From: an uncultured Lachnospiraceae bacterium
GTDB lineage: Bacteria > Bacillota > Clostridia > Lachnospirales > Lachnospiraceae
Assembly (NCBI GenBank): GCA_947363565.1
Contig: CANAPP010000009.1
Span: 1-64,000, forward strand
Direction of reading: 5' to 3'
Length of the DNA stretch: 64,000 bases
The notes beneath the pieces were generated by a model. It searched no databases. It had not been told where the DNA came from and was given only the letters and a program-made list of their open reading frames with translations. Below are positions 12,360 through 20,597 of this stretch, piece by piece. The position numbers and the translations under genes are program-made. How positions within the stretch are numbered: position 1 is the first letter of the stretch; the number at the start of each line of letters is the position of its first letter.

Positions 12360-15300
12360 ATGAGTGAGTTAAAAGGAAAGCACCGCCTGGGGCTGTACCG
12401 CTCAGAATTTGAGCATGACAACTGCGGGATCGGTGCGATCGTGAATGTAAAGGGTAAAAAGACCCATGACACAGTGGCGAACGCCCTGAAGATTGTTGAA
12501 AACTTAGAACACAGAGCTGGCAAAGATGCCGAAGGTGAGACCGGGGACGGTGTAGGAATCTTACTACAGATTTCACACAGGTTTTTCTCGAAGGTCTGTA
12601 AACCTCTCGGCATCTTTTTAGGTTCAGAGAGAGATTACGGCGTGGGCATGTTTTTCTTCCCCCAGGATGAGTTAAAGCGTAACCAGGCGAAGAAGATCTT
12701 TGAGGTCATCGTGAAGAAGGAGGGGATGAAGTTCCTTGGCTGGCGCGAGGTGCCGGTGAAGGCAGAGGTGCTTGGAAGCCGTGCGCTTGAGTGTATGCCC
12801 TGCATCACCCAGGGATTTATCGAGAGGCCGGAGCAGGTCGACAGAGGCATCGACTTTGACCGGCGGCTTTATGTGGTCCGCCGGATCTTCGAGCAGAGCA
12901 GCGATGATACCTATGTGGCGAGCCTTTCAAGCCGCACCATCGCCTACAAGGGGATGTTTCTTGTGGCGCAGCTTGGCTCCTTTTTCGAGGATCTGCAGAG
13001 CCAGGACTACGATTCGGCCATCGCGTTAGTCCACTCCCGGTTCAGCACCAACACGAACCCGAGCTGGGAGCGGGCGCACCCGAACCGGTTCATCGTCCAC
13101 AACGGCGAGATCAATACGATCCGGGGAAATGCGGACAAGATGCAGGCCAGGGAGGAGAATATGGAGTCAAAGCACCTTAAGGGCGAGCTTCACAAGGTGC
13201 TGCCGGCCATCAACAGCTCCGGCTCCGATTCTGCCATGCTTGACAACGCCATAGAGTTCATGGTGATGAGCGGCATGGAACTTCCCCTGGCGGTGATGAT
13301 CGCCATACCGGAGCCGTGGTCCAACACGAAGAACCTGTCCCAGAAGAAGAAGGATTTTTATCAGTATTATGCGACGATGATGGAACCCTGGGACGGGCCG
13401 GCGTCCATCTTGTTTTCCGACGGGGACTGTATGGGAGCGGTGCTTGACCGCAACGGCCTGCGCCCGTCCAGATATTACATCACTGACGATGATACGCTGA
13501 TCCTTTCGTCGGAGGTAGGCGTGCTGGATATCGATCCGTCAAAGATCGTGGTGAAGGAGCGGCTCCATCCGGGGAAGATGCTCCTTGTGGATACGGTGAA
13601 GGGAAAGGTGATCGACGACGAGGAACTGAAAGAGATGTACGCCGGCCGCCAGCCTTACGGCGAGTGGCTGGACAGTAATCTTTTGGAGCTTAAGAGCTTA
13701 AAGATCCCGAATAAGAGCGTGCCGTCTTATTCCGCAGAGGAGTGCAGAAGGCTTCAGAAGGCATTCGGTTATTCCTATGAGGAAGTGAAGTCGTCCATCC
13801 TCAATATGGCGCAAAACGGCAGTGAAGGAACGGCGGCCATGGGTATCGACGCTCCGCTGGCGGTGCTTTCCGGTGAGCATCAGAACCTGTTCGGATATTT
13901 TAAGCAGCTTTTCGCCCAGGTGACCAATCCGCCGATCGACGCCATCCGGGAGGAGATCGTCACTTCCACGACAGTCTATATCGGCGAGGACGGCAATCTT
14001 TTGGAAGAGCGGGCAGAGAACTGCAAGATGCTCAAGGTGGAGAATCCGATCCTGACCAATACGGATCTGTTAAAGATCAAGAACATGAAGGCGGAAGGGT
14101 TCAAGGTGGCAGAAATCCCGATCATCTACTACAAAAACTCAGGACTTGGGAAAGCCATCGACTATCTGTTCGTGGAGGTGGACCGGGCGATCCGGGGCGG
14201 CGCCAATATCCTGATCCTCTCCGACAGAGGCGTGGACGAGTACCATGTGGCTATGCCGTCCCTCTTAGCTCTCTCCGGCCTGCAGCAGCATCTGGTGCGC
14301 ACAAAGAAGCGGACTTCCGTGGCGGTCATCTTAGAGACCGGCGAGCCGAGGGAGGTACACCATTTTGCAACGCTTTTAGGTTACGGCGCCTGCGCGGTGA
14401 ACCCGTACCTTGCCCATGAGACGATCCGGCAGTTGATCGACACAGATATGCTCCAGAAAGATTTCTACGCGGCAGTTGACGACTACAACCGCGCGGTGCT
14501 TGGCGGCATCGTAAAGATCGCGTCAAAGATGGGGATTTCCACGATCCAGTCCTACCAGGGGGCGAAGATCTTCGAGGCTATCGGACTTAAGGAAGCATTT
14601 ATCCAGAAATATTTCACCGACACGGTAAGCTGTGTGGGTGGCATCGGCATCGAGGAGATCGCGGAGGATTATGTGGCGAGACATTCCCAGGCGTTTGACC
14701 CGCTGGGGCTGGAGGTCGATTTATCCCTGAACAGCGTAGGGCAGCATAAGTCGAAGAGCGGCGGCGAGCGGCATCTTTATCACCCACGGACCATACATAT
14801 GCTCCAGCAGGCGACAAGGCGCGGCGATTACGGCCTCTTTAAGCAGTATACCGAGATGGTAAATGCGGAAGGCGCCCACATCAACCTGCGCGGCCAGCTC
14901 GATTTCAACTACCCGAAGAAAGGCGTGCCGATCGAGGAAGTGGAGAGTGTGGACGCTATCGTCACCAGATTTAAGACGGGCGCCATGTCCTACGGCTCCA
15001 TTTCCAAGGAGGCTCATGAGACACTGGCCATCGCCATGAACAGGCTTCACGGCAAATCCAACAGCGGTGAGGGCGGTGAGGAGACAGCCCGCCTGGATAC
15101 CGACCGCTGCTCTGCCATCAAGCAGGTGGCCTCCGGGCGTTTCGGCGTCACCTCAAGGTATCTGGTGAGCGCCAAAGAGATCCAGATCAAGATGGCCCAA
15201 GGAGCAAAGCCCGGCGAGGGTGGACACCTTCCGGGCGGGAAGGTGTATCCGTGGATCGCAAAGACCAGGCATTCGACGCCCGGCGTGAGTCTGATCTCAC

Positions 15301-16898
15301 CGCCGCCGCACCATGACATCTACTCTATCGAAGATCTGGCACAGCTTATCTATGACTGCAAGAATGCCAACAAGGACGCGAGGATTTCCGTGAAGCTGGT
15401 GTCGGAGGCGGGCGTAGGTACGGTTGCCGCGGGAGTGGCGAAAGCGGGAGCGGGATTGATCTTGATCTCTGGCTATGACGGCGGCACAGGAGCGGCGCCC
15501 AAAAGCTCCATCCACAACGCAGGGCTTCCCTGGGAGCTTGGCCTTGCGGAGACGCATCAGACGCTGATCAGAAATGGCCTCAGGGAGCGGGTGCGCATCG
15601 AGACAGACGGAAAGCTGATGAGTGGGCGGGATGTGGCCATCGCGGCAATCCTGGGGGCTGAGGAATTCGGCTTTGCCACGGCGCCTCTCGTGACGATGGG
15701 GTGTGTGATGATGCGGGTGTGCAACTTGGATACGTGCCCGGTGGGTGTAGCGACCCAGAACCCCAAGCTTCGCAGGCGGTTTACCGGAAAGCCGGAGTAC
15801 GTAGTGAATTTTATGCGGTTTATCGCGGAGAACTTAAGGGAATACATGGCGAAGCTCGGTGTCCGCACCATCGATGAACTGGTGGGAAGGACAGACCTTC
15901 TTAAAGTAAAGGATGTTCCCCTTTCTGACCGGGCGGCGGCCCTCGACCTATCCCAGATCCTGTTTAACCCTTACGAGGGGACAAAGACGCCGGTGACATT
16001 TAACCCGAAAAAGGTCTATGACTTTGCCCTTGAAAAGACGCTCGATGAGCGGGTGTTGGTGAAAAAACTCCTTCCGGCGCTGGAAAAGAAGCAGAAGAGG
16101 AGCATCGAGGTGGATGTCAGCAACATCAACCGTACTTTTGGCACTATATTCGGCTCGGAGATCACCAGGCGGTACCCGGACGGGCTTGAGGAGGACAGCT
16201 ATGTGGTAAAATGTAAAGGTGCAGGCGGGCAGTCCTTCGGCGCTTTCATCCCCGGCGGCCTGACCCTGGAGCTATCGGGGGACAGCAATGATTATTTCGG
16301 CAAAGGCTTATCCGGCGGAAAGCTTATCGTATACCCGCCGAAGGGCGTGAAGTATAAGCACGAAGAGAATATCATCATCGGAAATGTGGCGCTTTATGGG
16401 GCGACCAGCGGAAAAGCCTTCATCAACGGCGTGGCAGGCGAGCGTTTTGCGGTTCGCAATTCCGGCGCGGCGGCAGTCGTGGAAGGTGTGGGCGACCATG
16501 GCTGTGAGTATATGACCGGCGGGCGCGTGGCGATCCTTGGCAAAGTCGGAAAGAACTTTGGCGCGGGAATGAGCGGCGGTGTGGCCTACGTGCTGGATGA
16601 GGGCAGCAGCCTTTACCAGAATGTAAACAAACAGATGGTGCTGATCCAGAAGGTGACGTCAAAGTATGATGTCAATGAGCTTAAGACCATGATCGGGGAG
16701 CATGTGGCGTATACCGGCTCGGAAGTGGGAAAGCGGATTTTAGACCATTTTACGGATTATCTGCCGAAGTTTAAGAAGATCATCCCGGTGGATTATGAGA
16801 AGATGATGACCAGGATCCTTCAGATGGAGGAGCAGGGCATGAGCAGCGAGCAGGCGAAGATTGAAGCGTTTTATGAGATCAAAGAAGGAAAGCTTTAG
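12360..16898 (+). CDS. gltB: Glutamate synthase large subunit
   Basis: Mature N-terminal Cys 'NCGIGAIV', 'HSRFSTNTNPSW', 'GGEGGEETAR', FMN domain '[15 protein letters not shown]', GXGXG C-terminal domain. Confidence 0.96.
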   Translation: MSELKGKHRLGLYRSEFEHDNCGIGAIVNVKGKKTHDTVANALKIVENLEHRAGKDAEGETGDGVGILLQISHRFFSKVCKPLGIFLGSERDYGVGMFFFPQDELKRNQAKKIFEVIVKKEGMKFLGWREVPVKAEVLGSRALECMPCITQGFIERPEQVDRGIDFDRRLYVVRRIFEQSSDDTYVASLSSRTIAYKGMFLVAQLGSFFEDLQSQDYDSAIALVHSRFSTNTNPSWERAHPNRFIVHNGEINTIRGNADKMQAREENMESKHLKGELHKVLPAINSSGSDSAMLDNAIEFMVMSGMELPLAVMIAIPEPWSNTKNLSQKKKDFYQYYATMMEPWDGPASILFSDGDCMGAVLDRNGLRPSRYYITDDDTLILSSEVGVLDIDPSKIVVKERLHPGKMLLVDTVKGKVIDDEELKEMYAGRQPYGEWLDSNLLELKSLKIPNKSVPSYSAEECRRLQKAFGYSYEEVKSSILNMAQNGSEGTAAMGIDAPLAVLSGEHQNLFGYFKQLFAQVTNPPIDAIREEIVTSTTVYIGEDGNLLEERAENCKMLKVENPILTNTDLLKIKNMKAEGFKVAEIPIIYYKNSGLGKAIDYLFVEVDRAIRGGANILILSDRGVDEYHVAMPSLLALSGLQQHLVRTKKRTSVAVILETGEPREVHHFATLLGYGACAVNPYLAHETIRQLIDTDMLQKDFYAAVDDYNRAVLGGIVKIASKMGISTIQSYQGAKIFEAIGLKEAFIQKYFTDTVSCVGGIGIEEIAEDYVARHSQAFDPLGLEVDLSLNSVGQHKSKSGGERHLYHPRTIHMLQQATRRGDYGLFKQYTEMVNAEGAHINLRGQLDFNYPKKGVPIEEVESVDAIVTRFKTGAMSYGSISKEAHETLAIAMNRLHGKSNSGEGGEETARLDTDRCSAIKQVASGRFGVTSRYLVSAKEIQIKMAQGAKPGEGGHLPGGKVYPWIAKTRHSTPGVSLISPPPHHDIYSIEDLAQLIYDCKNANKDARISVKLVSEAGVGTVAAGVAKAGAGLILISGYDGGTGAAPKSSIHNAGLPWELGLAETHQTLIRNGLRERVRIETDGKLMSGRDVAIAAILGAEEFGFATAPLVTMGCVMMRVCNLDTCPVGVATQNPKLRRRFTGKPEYVVNFMRFIAENLREYMAKLGVRTIDELVGRTDLLKVKDVPLSDRAAALDLSQILFNPYEGTKTPVTFNPKKVYDFALEKTLDERVLVKKLLPALEKKQKRSIEVDVSNINRTFGTIFGSEITRRYPDGLEEDSYVVKCKGAGGQSFGAFIPGGLTLELSGDSNDYFGKGLSGGKLIVYPPKGVKYKHEENIIIGNVALYGATSGKAFINGVAGERFAVRNSGAAAVVEGVGDHGCEYMTGGRVAILGKVGKNFGAGMSGGVAYVLDEGSSLYQNVNKQMVLIQKVTSKYDVNELKTMIGEHVAYTGSEVGKRILDHFTDYLPKFKKIIPVDYEKMMTRILQMEEQGMSSEQAKIEAFYEIKEGKL

Positions 16899-16910
16899 GA
16901 GGTGAGAAAG

Positions 16911-18410
16911 ATGGGAAAACCGACAGGATTCATGGATTACGAGAGAAAGGATAAAAGAGCCCAGGCGCCGAAGGAGCGGATCAGGCATTTTCAGGAGTTT
17001 CATACACCGCTTCCGAAGGAGGAGCAGGAGCGCCAGGGCGCCAGATGTATGTCCTGCGGCGTGCCGTTCTGCCAGTCCGGGCAGATGATCATGGGGATGG
17101 CCAGCGGCTGCCCGCTGCACAATCTGGTGCCGGAGTGGAATGACCTTATCTATCACGGCAACTGGGAGGAGGCCTATATCAGGCTTAAGAAGACCAATAA
17201 TTTCCCGGAATTCACCTCCAGGGTATGTCCGGCGTTGTGCGAGGCGGCATGTACCTGCAGCCTTAACGGGGACGCGGTATCCACCAAGGCCAATGAGTAC
17301 GGGATCATCGAAAATGCTTACGAAAAAGGCTACGCCGCAGCAAGGCCGGTCAAGGTGCGCACCGGGAAGAAGGTAGCGGTCATCGGCTCCGGGCCGTCGG
17401 GCCTTGCGGCGGCGGATCTGTTAAACCGCAGAGGCCACAGCGTCACCGTCTTCGAGCGGGAGGATAAGCCGGGAGGGCTTCTGCGCTACGGCATCCCGAA
17501 CATGAAGCTGGAAAAGCAGATCATCGACCGGAAATTAAAGATCATGGAGGAGGAAGGGATCACTTTCCTGACCGGGTGTGATGTGGGGAAGGAGAAGAAA
17601 GTCCCTTCTATTATAAAGGAGTTCGACCGGGTGATCCTTTGCTGCGGGGCATCGCATCCCCGGGATATCAACGCGGCGGGGAGAGATGCGAAGGGAATCT
17701 ATTTTGCGGTGGATTTCTTAAAGTCCACGACGAAGGCACTCTGGGCAAATGACATGAAGCTTAAGGACGGCACCTTTATCTCTGCAAAGGGGAAACGGGT
17801 GATGGTCATCGGCGGCGGCGATACGGGAAACGACTGTGTGGGAACTTCCATGCGCCACGGGGCGAAGTCGGTGCTCCAGCTTGAGATGATGCCAAAGGCA
17901 CCGGATGAGCGGACCGAGATGAATCCGTGGCCCGAGTGGCCGAGGGTGTGCAAGACCGACTACGGCCAGGAGGAGGCTATTGCAGTGTTTGGCGCTGACC
18001 CAAGAGTATACCAGACTACCGTGAAGGAGTTCCACAAGGATAAGAATAATAATGTCTGCAAGGCCACGCTTGTGAAGCTTGAGCCGAAGAAGGACGAAAA
18101 GAGTGGCCGTATGATGATGGCCGAGGTGGCCGGGAGCGAATATACGGTGGAAGTCGACCTTGTGCTGATCGCGGCGGGATTCCTCGGAAGCGAGAAGTAC
18201 GTGACGGATGCCTTCGGCGTATCCGTGAACGCCCGGACGAACGTGGCGACGGCGGAGGGCGGATACAGCACCAATGTAAAAAATGTATTCGCTGCCGGGG
18301 ATATGCACCGGGGACAGTCGCTGGTGGTGTGGGCCATCCGGGAAGGCCGCGAAGTGGCCAGAGAAGTGGATATCAGCCTGATGGGGTACACCAATCTGGA
18401 TATCCAGTAA
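16911..18410 (+). CDS. gltD: Glutamate synthase small subunit
   Basis: N-terminal Fe-S cysteines, 'VAVIGSGPSGLAAADLLNRRGHSVTVFERED', 'VMVIGGGDTGNDCVG'; RBS aggaggtgag at gltB stop. Confidence 0.96.
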   Translation: MGKPTGFMDYERKDKRAQAPKERIRHFQEFHTPLPKEEQERQGARCMSCGVPFCQSGQMIMGMASGCPLHNLVPEWNDLIYHGNWEEAYIRLKKTNNFPEFTSRVCPALCEAACTCSLNGDAVSTKANEYGIIENAYEKGYAAARPVKVRTGKKVAVIGSGPSGLAAADLLNRRGHSVTVFEREDKPGGLLRYGIPNMKLEKQIIDRKLKIMEEEGITFLTGCDVGKEKKVPSIIKEFDRVILCCGASHPRDINAAGRDAKGIYFAVDFLKSTTKALWANDMKLKDGTFISAKGKRVMVIGGGDTGNDCVGTSMRHGAKSVLQLEMMPKAPDERTEMNPWPEWPRVCKTDYGQEEAIAVFGADPRVYQTTVKEFHKDKNNNVCKATLVKLEPKKDEKSGRMMMAEVAGSEYTVEVDLVLIAAGFLGSEKYVTDAFGVSVNARTNVATAEGGYSTNVKNVFAAGDMHRGQSLVVWAIREGREVAREVDISLMGYTNLDIQ

Positions 18411-18436
18411 ATAAGCGGGTGAAGAGATGAACGAAG

Positions 18437-18485
18437 AAAAGAGGTAAAGTCCCTGATAAACAGATGAAGAGACTTTACCTCTTTT
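18437..18485. terminator. Bidirectional terminator separating gltD from the flagellar-switch module
   Basis: Perfect 14-bp inverted repeat aaaagaggtaaagt / actttacctctttt. Confidence 0.85.
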
Positions 18486-18488
18486 GTA

Positions 18489-18677
18489 TTACTCCTTTAT
18501 CTTATCTAATTCCGTAAGATCAACTCCCAGGCTTGACAAGGTGACTTTTAATTCAATGCACCTGTCATGCATGGAATCATAAGTTGAAGAATCTTTACAC
18601 CTGATTGCGATCATCCAGTTTTGAAGTCTGGAAAACTCACTGACGTAGTCTTTGATAATATCTGCTGCACCTGGCAT
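18489..18677 (-). CDS. Small conserved-looking hypothetical protein
   Basis: MPGAADIIKDYVSEFSRLQNWMIAIRCKDSSTYDSMHDRCIELKVTLSSLGVDLTELDKIKE; start with upstream aaggatgg RBS. Confidence 0.55.
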   Translation of the reverse strand: MPGAADIIKDYVSEFSRLQNWMIAIRCKDSSTYDSMHDRCIELKVTLSSLGVDLTELDKIKE

Positions 18678-18749
18678 GTGGTAACCATCCTTTTTGCGTG
18701 TCGGTTGATTGATGATTATATTGTACCAGACAAACAGGCAGGATGCAAT

Positions 18750-19086
18750 TTTAATTTTAAATAAGGCACATTGGTCACAAAAGAACAACATTCTTTTATG
18801 AGACGGGAATCTTCCCGATTCGCTCCCCGGTACGTCACGAAAGATACGTGTTCCCGGAGTCCTGGCATATCCAATACGCAGGCTCTGTGCAGTTCCCTGG
18901 CATAATTCTCTTTAATATTCACCTTATGTTTCAGTGAGCATGCCTTTGGGTGAGCTGCGCCTGCCTTCTAATGCCGTGGCCAGCCGAAGCTGATTTTTTC
19001 TATCACAGATGGAAGCCATCTGCCTATCATGAACCTTCGCCCAGTCCTTCCGGTAAAATGAAGGCAGGCCCATTGCCTTCATTCAT
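18750..19086 (-). ncRNA. Candidate omegaRNA-like guide RNA for the adjacent TnpB-like protein (scaffold ~19083-18800, guide expected 3' of the cggga-agat-tcccg hairpin)
   Basis: Noncoding-looking stretch immediately 3' of the tnpB-like gene with successive hairpins on the minus strand: aatgaaggca/tgccttcatt (19057-19083), cagc-ttcg-gctg, cacg...cgtg, cggga-agat-tcccg (18804-18817). TnpB guide RNAs are normally encoded at this place. Boundaries are inference. Confidence 0.4.
19057..19083 (-). other. Perfect 10-bp hairpin directly after the tnpB-like stop codon
   Basis: aatgaaggca-ggcccat-tgccttcatt. Confidence 0.8.
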
Positions 19087-20484
19087 CTAAGCTTTGTTCT
19101 GATAATCTTTGCCTGTACAGGGATTGTCCGGCGTATAGCCGCGTTTTTTTGCGTTGCATGCGGCGTTTCTCTTCGTGTCCGTCTCAAAGCCGCAAGCGGG
19201 GCAGGAAAAGTTCCTGTGCGTTGTATGTCCGTATGCGCCGCACCGGCTGCACTGGCGGCTGATGTCTTTCGCGTAGACCTTCACCAGTTCAACGGACTGC
19301 TCCCTGCATTTCTGTTCTAAACGTTCCCGGATATATCCCCGCTGCCACATGGCGGCAGAGTAGTTGATCTTTTTTACCGCACCGTTTCCCTTTGGAGGCG
19401 GCAGCTTCGGGAGATACACTGCTTTCGGCTTTTCCTCCCGCAAAAACCGGTTCAGCTCCATATTGATATAGCTGTGCAGGAATTCCTGCATCCGGTGTTT
19501 TTTGGATGTATACTTCGCCCTGCCGGGGGCGGCGCCGCGGTTTGCGTTGTATTTTCCCGTCTGTTCCCGGATCCAGCCGGATAATCTGTTTTGGTAAATG
19601 CCGAGCTTCTCGCCGTAGATATGCCCTTCGTGGGTAGTGACCATGGCGGACATCCCCAGGGAGATCCCTACATGGCTGACGTAATCCGGGTGGACGCGGA
19701 CGGCTGTCTGGATGGCAGCCTTTAGCTCCACGCCGTTCCTCTCCGGGAAAAGCTTTACGTAAATCTGGCTTTTGTACTGGTTGCCGTCGGTTAAGGGGAT
19801 AAATATGCGTTTCCTGCGCTCCTTTGTGGTAAGGTAAATGCCGTGGTCTGCGTAGCGGTGGGTTCCCCCGGAGGAGAAGAAGCCGTCGCAGGTGACGGAA
19901 TGCGGCTTTACCTGGCATCGGCGTACCTTGCGGCAGAGGTAGCGGTGAAGCCGCCCGGTTTCATCCTGCAGCCGCTCAGACAGCGCCGAATAGCGGTTTC
20001 TTATCTCCGCAGGGAGCTTCCAGTCCGCCGGCGGCTTTTGCATCAGCACGCCCTCAAAGGCATCGTTGGTCTTGATGAGGAAACGAAGATAATGCCGCTC
20101 TTCCTCGGTAAAGCTGGCATTTCCCCCGACTGACTTTCGTACGGCAGTCTTTGTCCTGGCCCACTGGCTCTTGATGTCGCCTAACGCGTCGAAGACCGCG
20201 AGATAAAAATATACGGAAGGGATGCCAAGCTCGCTCCGAAGGCCAGACGCGGTCATCTCGTTCTGGACCGTGTAGCCGGGGTAAAGCTTGGGAAGCGAGT
20301 TGATGCCGCCGTAACGCTGGTAGACGTAATTTTTGACCGCACAGTAGTCTTTGGCGATGTCCGTAAGCTTCTGCATGTCCGCGTCAGAGAGAGGGGCGCT
20401 GTTGTACTGGCAGACAGTTTTTAAGACGGTCTTACGGGCGGTGTCGGGACAACTGCCGGTCTTGCGGGAAATATGATGTGGCAT
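19087..20484 (-). CDS. TnpB-like protein (IS200/IS605 OrfB family), predicted RuvC-inactive: TldR-like RNA-guided repressor candidate
   Basis: TnpB-type RuvC and zinc finger (CSRCG...CPACG) recognisable, but RuvC-I is 'VGISLG' instead of GIDLG, RuvC-II 'AVYLPKLP' lacks the Glu, RuvC-III 'ETDTKRNAACNAKKRG' lacks the second Asp of DRDxNAA. No tnpA nearby; located directly downstream of flagellin. Confidence 0.82.
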   Translation of the reverse strand: MPHHISRKTGSCPDTARKTVLKTVCQYNSAPLSDADMQKLTDIAKDYCAVKNYVYQRYGGINSLPKLYPGYTVQNEMTASGLRSELGIPSVYFYLAVFDALGDIKSQWARTKTAVRKSVGGNASFTEEERHYLRFLIKTNDAFEGVLMQKPPADWKLPAEIRNRYSALSERLQDETGRLHRYLCRKVRRCQVKPHSVTCDGFFSSGGTHRYADHGIYLTTKERRKRIFIPLTDGNQYKSQIYVKLFPERNGVELKAAIQTAVRVHPDYVSHVGISLGMSAMVTTHEGHIYGEKLGIYQNRLSGWIREQTGKYNANRGAAPGRAKYTSKKHRMQEFLHSYINMELNRFLREEKPKAVYLPKLPPPKGNGAVKKINYSAAMWQRGYIRERLEQKCREQSVELVKVYAKDISRQCSRCGAYGHTTHRNFSCPACGFETDTKRNAACNAKKRGYTPDNPCTGKDYQNKA

Positions 20485-20524
20485 GCGATGAATATCCTTC
20501 CCTTTTTTCGGTGGTAATGAAATA

Positions 20525-20553
20525 TCCGGGGGCGGATGTGATTCCGCCCCGGA
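20525..20553 (-). terminator. Strong GC hairpin between flagellin and tnpB-like gene (possible attenuator/partial terminator)
   Basis: tccgggggcgga-tgtgat-tccgccccgga; no strong U-tract on the minus strand. Confidence 0.55.
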
Positions 20554-20597
20554 CTTGTTATGGATACTTAAAAATGATTGCGATTCAAACTGGTTGC

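Noticed and set aside
18716-18922. ORF of 68 aa on the minus strand (MNIKENYARELHR...)
   Set aside because: Overlaps the candidate guide-RNA scaffold hairpins and lacks a convincing RBS/family; more likely translation of a noncoding region.
19087-20484. Annotating this gene simply as an active IS200/IS605 transposase/TnpB nuclease
   Set aside because: RuvC acidic residues are replaced, no TnpA partner or clear element ends were found, and the gene sits in a flagellin operon.
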